Positions 7,919-16,073 of a DNA stretch of 52,429 nt are shown one piece after another. The position numbers and the translations under genes are program-made. Each line of letters begins with the position of its first letter. Within the stretch, counting starts at the first letter, position 1. The DNA is from JBGSMF01 sp041740315 (lineage in GTDB: Bacteria > Chloroflexota > Anaerolineae > Fen-1058), in the NCBI GenBank assembly GCA_041740315.1, contig JBGSMF010000224.1:1-52429 (forward strand), in the 5' to 3' direction. Under the pieces are notes generated by a model. That model did not search any database, was not told where the DNA came from, and saw nothing but the letters and a program-made list of their open reading frames with translations.

Positions 7919-10228
7919 ATGACGGTGAATGATTCTCGGTCTTTTAACTTGGTTTCAAGATTAGCCAACGTTGTGGCAAACCTGCCCATTCGATTCAAGC
8001 TGACGCTGGGTGCGGCAATGATTGCCTTCTTGGTCGCGCTGCTGCTCACGCTGGTTAGCTCGTTGACCGCCGCGCAGGCCTTGACCCAAGCAATCGGCCT
8101 CAACTTGCAAAGCCGCGCCGAGGCCGAAGGCCAGCACCTGGGCGACGCGCTGGCCGAGCAGATTAACCTGGCGCGATCTCTGGCGCTCAATCCTGTCATC
8201 AACCAATACGTTATCTTGGAAAATTCAACCTACACCGGCGACGACGACTCTATTCGCCAGCAATTGCGCGAGCTCGATGCCCAATGGGCCACCCTCGACG
8301 AAAACAGCCTGCAAGTGCAAGCTATCTATCGGACGCCGCCCACGGCCGAGATGAACAGGTTTGCAAATAAATTTGGCGCCATCATTCGCATCGAAGTTAC
8401 TGATCATTATGGGGCAGTGGTGGGAACAATAGTAGGAGCCGGGGGGGGCAAGCCGCTGCACTATTATGCCGGCGACCAAGTCTGGTGGCAAGCAGCCTAT
8501 AACAACGGCCTAGGCGGGACATGGGTCAGCCAACCCTTTACCGACATTGCCAGCAATCAACGCGCTATCGCAATTGCCACTCCAATTGTTGACCCGCCTT
8601 CAGGGCGTTTTGACGGCGTAATTTACGCGCTCTACCGCTTTACGCCCATCGAGGAACTGGTTGCCCAAATCCAATCAGGTGTGCAAGCACAACAGGCGGG
8701 AAAAGGGAACGCTACACTTGTGAACCAAGAGGCTGCCGTAATCACCGATCCATCTGGCCGCTACAATCAGATTGACGAGTCGCTGCGTGAACGTGTGGCC
8801 GCGCTAGAATCGAGTTGGGTTTCGGGCCGCATTGGCGGGAGCAACCTGGTGGTTGGCCTGGCGCCTGTGCGCTCAGAGAACTGGTCTGCCATCAACGATC
8901 TCGAGTGGATGATTGTCATACACCAAGAACAATCCGAAGCCTTGTCGCCTGTTACCAGCATCATCCAGCTAGGGATAGCCACCCTGGTGATCAGCCTGCT
9001 CATTATCATCATCGCCTCGGCTTACGCCACCAATCTACTGATTTTGCCGCTGCGACAATTGGCCCAGGCCGCCCAGCGCGTCAGCGCCGGGCATTTGGAT
9101 GTAACCGTGCCCGCTCACAGCCGGGATGAACTGGGCACGCTGGGCCAGGCTTTTAACGAAATGACCACCAGGTTGCAGCAATCGTACACCGATCTGGAGC
9201 AACAAGTGGCTGCGCGCACAGCGCAATTGCAAGCCAGCGCCGATGTGGCCCGCGCCGTCACATCTGTGCTGGAGCCCAGTCAACTCTTGCGGCAGATGAT
9301 CAACTTGATCACTGACCGCTTTGGCTTTTATTACGCTGCCGTGTTTACGCTGGATGAAATGGGCGAATTTGCCGTGTTGCGCGAAGCCACCGGCCAAGCC
9401 GGGCAAACCCTTAAAGAACGCGGGCACAAGCTGCAAGTCGACGGCCAATCTATGGTGGGCGCGGCTATCAACAAGCGCCAGGCCCGCATTGCGCTGGATG
9501 TGGGCCAGGAAGCTGTGCGCTTTGACAACCCACTTTTGCCGCACACCCGCTCGGAAATCGCCCTGCCCCTGGTAGTGGGCGATCGAGTCATTGGGGCGCT
9601 GGATGTTCAATCTACCCAGGCGGCTGCTTTTGACCAGGCCAGCGCCGCAGTTTTGCAATCTATGGCCGACCAGGTTGCCGTGGCGCTGGAAAATGCCCGG
9701 CTGTTCCAGCAGGCGCAAGCCAGCCTAAAAGAACTAGAGCTGGCAAACCGCCTGCTCTCGCAGCAAGGCTGGCAGGCTTTTCTGGGCACCCAGCCCGCCA
9801 GCTTTGCCGAGTTTCACAGCGCCAACATGCAGCCATTGACGCCCGAAACGATAGCCGAAACCTTGCCCCAATCCAATATTATCCGTGTGCCCCTGCAAGT
9901 GCGCGGGCAGACCATTGGCAGCCTTCTGGTCGAACCAGCCAGCCAGCAAGTCGGCCAGCCCTCACTAGACGCCGAGTTGCTGGCCGCCATAGCCGACCAA
10001 GCCGCCCAGGCCATGGAGAGCGCCCGACTGTTTGAGCAATCGCAACGCCTGGCCACCCAAGAACAACTAGTTAGCCAGGCCACAGCCCGCATGCGCGAAT
10101 CACTGGACCTGGACATCGTGCTCAGAACGGCCCTGGATGAAATATACGCCGCCTTGGGGTTGGAAGAACTTGCCATTCACCTGGCGATAGAAGAGACCGC
10201 GCCTGAATTAAAAGGACAAGTTGTATAG
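7919..10228 (+). CDS. dCache-HAMP sensor with two GAF domains
   Basis: A 769-residue sensor. TM1 is about 24-48; a large extracytoplasmic domain spans 50-345; TM2 is about 348-372; HAMP is 373-425; GAF1 is about 438-597; a short GAF2 is about 605-703; the C-terminal cap is 710-760. The periplasmic part resembles double Cache domains: VTDHYGAVVGT, then a DQVWWQAAYNNG segment and IAIATPIVDPPSGRFDGVIY. GAF1 carries GHKLQVDGQSMVGAAI and PHTRSEIALPL. The TRAP-type binding lipoprotein starts 48 bp downstream, so that binding protein is flanked by two periplasmic-domain sensors. No kinase or other output domain is present. I placed the start at 7919 rather than at an upstream in-frame codon because of GAGGGA and the overlap with the previous gene. 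Confidence 0.87.
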   Translation: MTVNDSRSFNLVSRLANVVANLPIRFKLTLGAAMIAFLVALLLTLVSSLTAAQALTQAIGLNLQSRAEAEGQHLGDALAEQINLARSLALNPVINQYVILENSTYTGDDDSIRQQLRELDAQWATLDENSLQVQAIYRTPPTAEMNRFANKFGAIIRIEVTDHYGAVVGTIVGAGGGKPLHYYAGDQVWWQAAYNNGLGGTWVSQPFTDIASNQRAIAIATPIVDPPSGRFDGVIYALYRFTPIEELVAQIQSGVQAQQAGKGNATLVNQEAAVITDPSGRYNQIDESLRERVAALESSWVSGRIGGSNLVVGLAPVRSENWSAINDLEWMIVIHQEQSEALSPVTSIIQLGIATLVISLLIIIIASAYATNLLILPLRQLAQAAQRVSAGHLDVTVPAHSRDELGTLGQAFNEMTTRLQQSYTDLEQQVAARTAQLQASADVARAVTSVLEPSQLLRQMINLITDRFGFYYAAVFTLDEMGEFAVLREATGQAGQTLKERGHKLQVDGQSMVGAAINKRQARIALDVGQEAVRFDNPLLPHTRSEIALPLVVGDRVIGALDVQSTQAAAFDQASAAVLQSMADQVAVALENARLFQQAQASLKELELANRLLSQQGWQAFLGTQPASFAEFHSANMQPLTPETIAETLPQSNIIRVPLQVRGQTIGSLLVEPASQQVGQPSLDAELLAAIADQAAQAMESARLFEQSQRLATQEQLVSQATARMRESLDLDIVLRTALDEIYAALGLEELAIHLAIEETAPELKGQVV

Positions 10229-10265
10229 CAAAAAGCATGTTTGAGCAAAACCAGTGAATACAAAC

Positions 10266-10271
10266 AGGAGG
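10266..10271 (+). promoter_or_regulatory. Strong Shine-Dalgarno site of the TRAP-type binding protein
   Basis: A full AGGAGG lies 5 bases before the ATG at 10277 and 2 bases before another ATG at 10274. It rules out the in-frame TTG at 10241 and favours the second ATG. The other two binding-protein genes also have complete AGGAGG sites (20901-20906 and 47584-47589), which suggests high expression relative to the sensors. Confidence 0.75.
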
Positions 10272-10276
10272 TTATG

Positions 10277-11302
10277 ATGTCTAGCCAATCGCATCGGTTT
10301 TCCATTGTTCGTTGTTCGCTCATCATAGTGACACTATTGGTGGTGGGGGCGCTTGTAGGCTGCGCTGCCCCGCAGCAACCGGCGCGGCAACTCAAGTTTA
10401 GCGTCGTGACAAGCATCGAATCATCGTGGTACAAGGGGGCGGTAAAATTCGCCGATCTGGTGTCAGAGCGCACGCGGCGCAAGATAATTATCACCGTCTA
10501 TCCCGACGCTCAATTGGCAGGCGGCAACCAGGTCAAAGAGCTAGAAATGCTAGGGAACGGCCAGATTGATTTGACCTATCATTCGACGCTACTGTATGCC
10601 AACCTGGACAGCAAGTTCTTTGTTATTTCTTTGCCGTGGGTCTTTGGCCGCTACGAGGACGTAGACACGTTTCTCAGCGGTCCAGCTGGAAAGACGCTCT
10701 TTGATCTGACGCCGTCGCATGGAATCGTCGGATTAGCCTATGGAGAAAACGGCTTTCGCCAGATCACAAACTCGAAACGAGCCATTCAAACGCCGGCAGA
10801 CTTGCAAGGGCTAAAAATCAGAGTGCCAAGCGCGCCAATGTATATCACCGTCTTTAAAACGTTGGGCGCCGAGCCGCAGACCATGAACTTTGCGGCTGTT
10901 TACAAAGCGCTTCAAGAAAACGTCGTGGACGGCCAGGAAAATCCGGTTGACATTATTGCTTCCAGCAAGCTCTATGACGTTCAAAAGCATATCACGCTTT
11001 GGAACTATTCCTACGATGCCCTTATCATGGGTATCAATCAGGATCTCTATAACAGTCTGGACAAGCAGACCCAAGACATTCTGCGCCAGGCAGCCATTGA
11101 AGCTTCGGCCTATCAGATCCAATTGAACCGTGAATCTGCCGCAACCAAAGTAGACTTGCTCAAAGAAAAAGGGATGACGGTGGCCGAATTGACGCCGGGT
11201 CAACTTGAAGCGTTCCGCGACCTGATGGCGCCCGTCTATGCAGAATACGAGCCAACGATTGGCAAGGACTTGATGGATCTGGTACAGGCCATCAACAAGT
11301 AG
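10277..11302 (+). CDS. TRAP-type (DctP family) solute-binding lipoprotein
   Basis: Exported receptor of 341 residues. A signal peptide with a lipobox (LVGC, Cys at about 29) predicts a membrane-anchored lipoprotein. The body has the hallmarks of the TRAP/DctP family: LGNGQIDLTYHS, GLAYGENGFRQITNSKRAIQ, the substrate-contacting Arg (about R182) in GLKIRVPSAPMY, and LQENVVDGQENPVDII. Family members usually bind organic acids through that Arg, so a carboxylate is a fair guess. The DctQ/DctM permease genes that normally accompany it are absent. Instead a dCache_3-HAMP-GAF sensor starts 11 bp downstream, so signalling is more likely than transport. Confidence 0.92.
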   Translation: MSSQSHRFSIVRCSLIIVTLLVVGALVGCAAPQQPARQLKFSVVTSIESSWYKGAVKFADLVSERTRRKIIITVYPDAQLAGGNQVKELEMLGNGQIDLTYHSTLLYANLDSKFFVISLPWVFGRYEDVDTFLSGPAGKTLFDLTPSHGIVGLAYGENGFRQITNSKRAIQTPADLQGLKIRVPSAPMYITVFKTLGAEPQTMNFAAVYKALQENVVDGQENPVDIIASSKLYDVQKHITLWNYSYDALIMGINQDLYNSLDKQTQDILRQAAIEASAYQIQLNRESAATKVDLLKEKGMTVAELTPGQLEAFRDLMAPVYAEYEPTIGKDLMDLVQAINK

Positions 11303-11313
11303 GAGGTCTGAGC

Positions 11314-13530
11314 ATGACCATCACTCGACGGCTGCTCGCGCCGGTGCTGTTCGGCATTGTGCTGGCGGTGGGAGCGCTGGTGCTGATCAACCTCAGCAGC
11401 CAGACCGTTCTGATCGTCCAGCGTGAGGACGCGGAGCTGTCTCAGGCAAACGCCGGGTTCTATGCCCGCATGGCCGACCAGCAGCGCATGGCGCAGGCGC
11501 TGGCTGTTTCTGTATCTGACATGCCCGGCGTGTCAACGGCGCTGGCGGAAGGGCGGCGAGACGATCTGTATAGCCTCGTCGAGCCGCTGTACCGCGAATT
11601 GAATCACAGCTATGACATCCCTGAAATGACATTCTATACACCGCCGGCGGTTGCTTTTCTGCGAATGCACAACCGGCTGGCGTTCGGCGATGACCTGGCC
11701 AATGCTCGACAGATGCTTGCCCGCGTCAATACCGACAAGTCGCCCCAAATGGGCCTGGAAATTGGGCGGTCGGGCTTGGGCCTGCGCGGCGCTGTGCCGG
11801 TAGCAGCCGCAGGCAAATACGTTGGTTCAGTAGAAGTAGGCCTGAACCTGGGCCAAAAGTTTCTGGAGCAATTCAAAGCGGACCACAAACACATGGATGC
11901 CGCCATCTATTTGACGCAAGCCGCCGCCGAACGCGCCACGCTGAGCCCGATCAAACCGCTGGCTCAGACGCGGGTGCCCGGTCTAGAGTTGGTGACCAGA
12001 ACCAGCCTGCCGATCGAGGCGTCAGCCAGCCTGCTCACCGCTGCGTTGCGCGACGAGACCACCATTGAACGCATCACCCTCGATGGGGTGCCGTATGCCG
12101 TGCAGGTGGGGCCGCTCTATGATTACTCAGGCCAGGTCATTGGGGCAGTGCAAATCGCTCTGCCGCGCGCGTGGGCCTTGGATATTCTCGCGTCGAGCCG
12201 TAACGTCTCTATCCTCTGGGGCGGAATTATTGCTCTTGCCATAGGCTTGATTGTGAGCCTGCTGATCAACCAAACGGTGATCCGCCCATTGGCGCAACTG
12301 ACCCGAGCAGCGGAAAAACTAGGACACGGCGGGGAAGATGTTCGCGTGCAAATCACAAGCCGAGACGAATTGGGACGGTTGGGCAACACATTCAATGCGA
12401 TGGCCGACCAACTAGGCGAGTTGGTGACCAGCCTGGAACAACGCGTGGCCGAACGCACCGCCGACCTAGAACGCCGCTCGACCTACTTGCAGGCCTCGGC
12501 CCAAGTTGCCAGCGCCGCCAGCTCAATTCTGGAAACCGACCGCCTGATCACCCAAGTGGTCGAGTTGATCCGCGAGCAGTTTGGCCTATACTATGTGGGG
12601 CTCTTTTTGATAGACAAAGCCGAAGAATGGGCTGTGCTGCGCGCCGGCACCGGCACAGCCGGCCAAGCCATGCTGGCGCGCGGCCACCGCCGCAAGGTAG
12701 GCGAAGGCATGGTGGGTTGGAGCGCCGCCAATGCCCAAGCGCGGGTGGCGCTGGAAGCCGGCCAAGATGCCGTGCGCCTGGCCACGCCCGAGCTGCCCGA
12801 GACGCGCTCAGAAGCGGCCATTCCCTTGCGTTCGCGTGGCCATGTGCTCGGTGTGCTGACAGTGCAAAGCGCCCAACCCGGCGCCTTTGATTCAGAAGCC
12901 ATTGCCGTGGTGCAGGCCATGGCCGATCAAATCGCCGTGTCGCTCGATAACGCGCGCTTGCTTGCCGAAAGCCAGGCCGCGCTAGAGACAACCCGCCGAG
13001 CCTATGGCCAGTTGAGCCGCCAGGCATGGGCAGAATTGCTGCACACCCTCCCCAGCCTGGGCTTGCGCAAAACCAAAACCGAAGTGATACCTGAGCAGGC
13101 TGACTCTGCCCGTCCGCCTCACACCCAAGCGGCGCTCCAAACCGGCCAAATCGCGCCCGCGCCAAAAGACAACGCTGTGGCCATGCCGATCAGGGTGCGC
13201 GACCAGGTAATTGGGGTGGTTGAGGCCCGCAAGCCGGCTAATGCCAGCGAGTGGACAGCCCAAGAAATGGCGCTGCTGGGAACACTGACCGATCAGATGA
13301 GTGTGGCGCTGGAAAGCGCGCGGCTGTACCAAGATACCCAACGTCGCGCCGCCCGCGAAAAACTGATCGGCCAAGTCAGCGCCCGCGTGCGCGAGACCCT
13401 AGATATCGAGAGTATGCTAAAAACCGCCGCACAAGAGATTCGCCAATCGCTGGAACTGCCCGAAGTTGTGATTCGCCTGCTGCCCCAGACGCGCGCGCGC
13501 AAAGACGGTAACGAGAATGAAAAAGGGTAA
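11314..13530 (+). CDS. dCache_3-HAMP sensor with two GAF domains, partner of the TRAP-type receptor
   Basis: A 738-residue sensor. TM1 is about 6-28; an extracytoplasmic dCache_3-like domain spans 30-285, recognised by FLRMHNRLAFGDDLANAR, GLEIGRSGLGLRGAVPV and YVGSVEVGLN, as in methyl-accepting chemotaxis proteins; TM2 is about 298-320; HAMP is 320-373. GAF1 (about 394-548) carries RAGTGTAGQAMLARGH and PETRSEAAIPL. A short GAF2 (about 563-672) ends ESARLYQDTQRRAA, followed by the cap. AGGAGG at 11301-11306 overlaps the binding-protein stop, showing tight coupling. Its TAA stop is formed at the left end of an inserted MITE. With the insert removed, the next codon would be TGA, so the protein end is unchanged. 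Confidence 0.9.
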   Translation: MTITRRLLAPVLFGIVLAVGALVLINLSSQTVLIVQREDAELSQANAGFYARMADQQRMAQALAVSVSDMPGVSTALAEGRRDDLYSLVEPLYRELNHSYDIPEMTFYTPPAVAFLRMHNRLAFGDDLANARQMLARVNTDKSPQMGLEIGRSGLGLRGAVPVAAAGKYVGSVEVGLNLGQKFLEQFKADHKHMDAAIYLTQAAAERATLSPIKPLAQTRVPGLELVTRTSLPIEASASLLTAALRDETTIERITLDGVPYAVQVGPLYDYSGQVIGAVQIALPRAWALDILASSRNVSILWGGIIALAIGLIVSLLINQTVIRPLAQLTRAAEKLGHGGEDVRVQITSRDELGRLGNTFNAMADQLGELVTSLEQRVAERTADLERRSTYLQASAQVASAASSILETDRLITQVVELIREQFGLYYVGLFLIDKAEEWAVLRAGTGTAGQAMLARGHRRKVGEGMVGWSAANAQARVALEAGQDAVRLATPELPETRSEAAIPLRSRGHVLGVLTVQSAQPGAFDSEAIAVVQAMADQIAVSLDNARLLAESQAALETTRRAYGQLSRQAWAELLHTLPSLGLRKTKTEVIPEQADSARPPHTQAALQTGQIAPAPKDNAVAMPIRVRDQVIGVVEARKPANASEWTAQEMALLGTLTDQMSVALESARLYQDTQRRAAREKLIGQVSARVRETLDIESMLKTAAQEIRQSLELPEVVIRLLPQTRARKDGNENEKG

Positions 13531-13653
13531 CTGCTCAGGCATGTGCATTTATCTCACCACTAAGGACACCAAGAACACAGTAGATTTCCTTTGTGTACTT
13601 TGTGCCCTTTGTGGTAAAAAAAATGAGCTATGGCTGAGTAGTTACGAAAAAGG
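13519..13653. mobile_element. IS66-like MITE with 8-bp target duplication
   Basis: A palindromic element of 119 bp spans 13527-13645. Its ends are gtaactgctcaggcat (13527-13542) and atggctgagtagttac (13630-13645), 14 of 16 bases complementary. Inside is a second pair of 25-base arms (13556-13580 and 13591-13615, about 20 of 25 paired) around a 10-base loop. It is flanked by identical 8-bp repeats gaaaaagg (13519-13526 and 13646-13653). IS66-family elements have ends starting GTAA and make 8-bp duplications, so this looks like a non-autonomous IS66 relative. It has no coding capacity. It sits exactly at the end of the gene at 11314. Confidence 0.82.
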
Positions 13654-13666
13654 ATGAATTTGGGCT

Positions 13667-14359
13667 ATGGAAAACAATGTCCCCCTTCGACGCATGGCAG
13701 CCTGGTTGGCCATCTTGGCGCTGCCACTGGCTTTTGCCAACGTGGGCCTGGCGCTGGCCGCCATCAATTTTGATTTAGCCGGGTTCGGCAATATGGCCTA
13801 TGGAGTAGAACTGGTTGCGGCGCATCCCTTGGGAGTCGAGCTAACACGCTGGTCAATGATTGCGGACATGCTAGGTTTTTATCTGATGTTGATACCTGTG
13901 GCGCTGGTTTTGAGAAATTGGTTAAAAGAGCACAATCGGCTGTGGGTCAATCTGGTGACGCTGTTTGGGCTGGGCTATTTGTTTTTTGGGGCAATGGGGG
14001 CCGCCATGTTGAGCGCCGTTTTGCCGAATCAACTCTACGCCTACGCGCAAAGCGCCGCGGCCACCGCAGAGACCCACAAAGCAATCTTTCTTGCTTTCAC
14101 CGACGCCATCTATAACGGGGTGTGGGGGACGCTCGACCCGATCCTGGGCGGCGTGTGGTGGGTTGGCCTAGGGATATTTTTGCGCCGCGAACGCCGGGCG
14201 CTGGGCTGGGTCACGCTGGTGCTGGGCGCGTTCATGCTGTTGAGAGATGTGAAAATCGGACCGCTTGAGATGGTAGGGCTAGCGGCGTATTTTGTGCTCG
14301 CTCCGATTTGGGCCGCATGGCTGGGGGTAGATTTGTTGCGCCAGCCGGCCAAAGAGTGA
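13667..14359 (+). CDS. Six-TM membrane protein, DUF4386-like
   Basis: A 230-residue integral membrane protein with about six hydrophobic segments and short loops, resembling the DUF4386 family of unknown function. Visible landmarks are an early LRRMAAWLAILALPLAFAN helix, WSMIADMLGFYLMLIPVALVL, and a C-terminal LAPIWAAWLGVDLLR. It has no GAF, Cache or catalytic motif, so it is one of the few array genes that is not an obvious sensor. It starts just after the MITE; an AAAGGA overlapping the right target duplication is about 12 bases before the ATG. The next GAF gene follows by 13 bp. It might be a small-molecule-sensing or stress-linked membrane component, but nothing in the sequence shows this. 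Confidence 0.75.
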   Translation: MENNVPLRRMAAWLAILALPLAFANVGLALAAINFDLAGFGNMAYGVELVAAHPLGVELTRWSMIADMLGFYLMLIPVALVLRNWLKEHNRLWVNLVTLFGLGYLFFGAMGAAMLSAVLPNQLYAYAQSAAATAETHKAIFLAFTDAIYNGVWGTLDPILGGVWWVGLGIFLRRERRALGWVTLVLGAFMLLRDVKIGPLEMVGLAAYFVLAPIWAAWLGVDLLRQPAKE

Positions 14360-14372
14360 AAAAGGAAATGCG

Positions 14373-16073
14373 ATGATAGAACGCTTGAAACAATGGCTTG
14401 CGCCGCCGATTTTTGAAGATGAGGAAAAGACGCGCGTTGCCAGACTGGTCAACATTATCTTGCTGGCTATCCTTGCAATCATGGTCCTGACCGTTTTCTT
14501 GGTTGCCGGGCTTGCTTCTTCCGAATTTGGCATCACGCTGGCGGCTGCGGCGGTCGTGGCCTTTATCATCACCGGGCTGCGCTTCTTGGCGCGCCGGGGC
14601 AATGTGCAAATCGTCAGCACAATACTGACGACCACATTCCTGATACTTGTCACGCTCTCCATTTTTGGCTACCGCGGCGTTCGAGATCTCACCATCACCG
14701 GTTACTTTATCGTCATCGCGCTGGCCGCTTTGCTCTTGGGCGGGCGGGCAGTTATCGTCTTTGGCTTTTTGTGCGTCACAGCCACCGTGGGCGCATATCT
14801 TGCCGAAATCGGGCACCTCATTCCAGTGCCCATGGAAGCAATTACCCCACCTTTCCAATTGATTGCGCTGCTGGTGGTCATGGGCCTGATGTCCTTGCTG
14901 CTGCGTTTTGTGGTGCGCAGTATTGCCCAAGGGAACGAATACATCCGCCGCAATGCCCGCGCCCTGGCGGAAGCCAATCGCGAGCTGGAAACAAGCCGCA
15001 ACGCACTACAAGCCCGCACCAAAGACCTGGAAACCCGAAACCGCCAAGCGCGAGCCTCCGCCGAAATTGGGCACGCCGCCACCTCTATTCTGGAAAGCGC
15101 CAAACTGATTCGCCAGGTTGTCAACTTGATTTGCGAGCGATTCGACCTGTACTATGTGGGGCTGTTCATGGCAGACGATGCAGGCGAATGGGCTGTGCTG
15201 CAAGCCGGCACGGGCGAGGCTGGGCAAAAAATGCTGGCGAGGGGGCACAAAATCAAAATAGGCTCTGGTATGATCGGATGGAGTATTGCCAATGCTCAGG
15301 CGCGCATTGCCCTGGAAGCCGGCGAGGATACTATCCGTCTGGCAACAGCCGAATTGCCCGAAACGCGCTCTGAAGCAGCTTTGCCATTGCGCTCGCGCGG
15401 CAAAGTTATTGGCGCGCTAAGCGTGCAAAGCGCGCAGCCAAGCGCTTTTGACCCAGATACCATCGCAATGCTGCAAACAATGGCTGACCAGGTGGCTGTG
15501 GCGCTGGATAATGCCCGCTTGTTTGCCCAGAGCCAACAAGCTCTAGAGGCTGCCCGCCGCGCCTATGGCGAGTTGAGCCAAAAAGCCTGGACTGAATTGC
15601 TGCAAGCGCGGCCCGACATGGGCTATCGCAGTGACGAGAGCAGCGTGACCGGCGCCGGGGGAATCTGGCGGCCTGAAATGGAACAAGCCGTGCAAGAAAA
15701 ACGCGCCGTGCAGAGCGATCACGCCAGCGACCAACATTCGCTGGCCGTGCCCATCAGGCTGGGCGATAATGTCATTGGCGTGCTGGATACTTGCAAGCCA
15801 AGCCAAGCAGGAATGTGGACGCCTGAAGAAATAGCCATTTTGGAAGAACTGGCCGGGCAACTTGGCCTGGCGCTGGAAAGCGCCCGGCTGTACCAAGACA
15901 CCCAACGCCGCGCCGCCCGCGAAAAATTGACCAGCCAGGCCACGGCTCGCATGCGCGAAACGTTGGATATAGACCTAGTCTTGCAAACTGCCGCGCGCCA
16001 AGTGGGGCAGGCGCTTGGAGCGCACGAAGTGAACATTCGCCTGACAACTGCCGAGAAAGAGGAACAGCCATGA
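14373..16073 (+). CDS. Multi-pass GAF sensor with PxFEDEEKTR N-terminus
   Basis: A 566-residue membrane protein. The N-terminus has an amphipathic segment ending in PPIFEDEEKTRVARL, shared with the genes at 19067, 23810, 25492 and 29451. About six transmembrane segments occupy residues 24-181 with almost no extracytoplasmic domain, so the stimulus is probably membrane-derived or cytoplasmic. A coiled coil (185-225) leads to GAF1 (about 228-382; GHKIKIGSGMIGWSIANAQ and PETRSEAALPL), a short GAF2 (395-505, ending ESARLYQDTQRRAA) and the cap (510-560). AAAGGAA at 14361-14367 supports the ATG. It overlaps the next gene by ATGA. There is no output domain. Confidence 0.87.
   Translation: MIERLKQWLAPPIFEDEEKTRVARLVNIILLAILAIMVLTVFLVAGLASSEFGITLAAAAVVAFIITGLRFLARRGNVQIVSTILTTTFLILVTLSIFGYRGVRDLTITGYFIVIALAALLLGGRAVIVFGFLCVTATVGAYLAEIGHLIPVPMEAITPPFQLIALLVVMGLMSLLLRFVVRSIAQGNEYIRRNARALAEANRELETSRNALQARTKDLETRNRQARASAEIGHAATSILESAKLIRQVVNLICERFDLYYVGLFMADDAGEWAVLQAGTGEAGQKMLARGHKIKIGSGMIGWSIANAQARIALEAGEDTIRLATAELPETRSEAALPLRSRGKVIGALSVQSAQPSAFDPDTIAMLQTMADQVAVALDNARLFAQSQQALEAARRAYGELSQKAWTELLQARPDMGYRSDESSVTGAGGIWRPEMEQAVQEKRAVQSDHASDQHSLAVPIRLGDNVIGVLDTCKPSQAGMWTPEEIAILEELAGQLGLALESARLYQDTQRRAAREKLTSQATARMRETLDIDLVLQTAARQVGQALGAHEVNIRLTTAEKEEQP

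Noticed and set aside
7045..8202. Antisense open frame of 385 codons across a gene junction
   Set aside because: Opposite two well-supported sensor genes; low-complexity composition and no recognisable motif.
10277..11302. Start of a TRAP transporter operon
   Set aside because: No DctQ or DctM membrane genes are present; the next gene is a sensor.
13556..13625. Possible rho-independent terminator after the gene at 11314
   Set aside because: The hairpin is followed by an A-run, not a T-run, on the + strand, and the whole structure is better explained as the core of the MITE.
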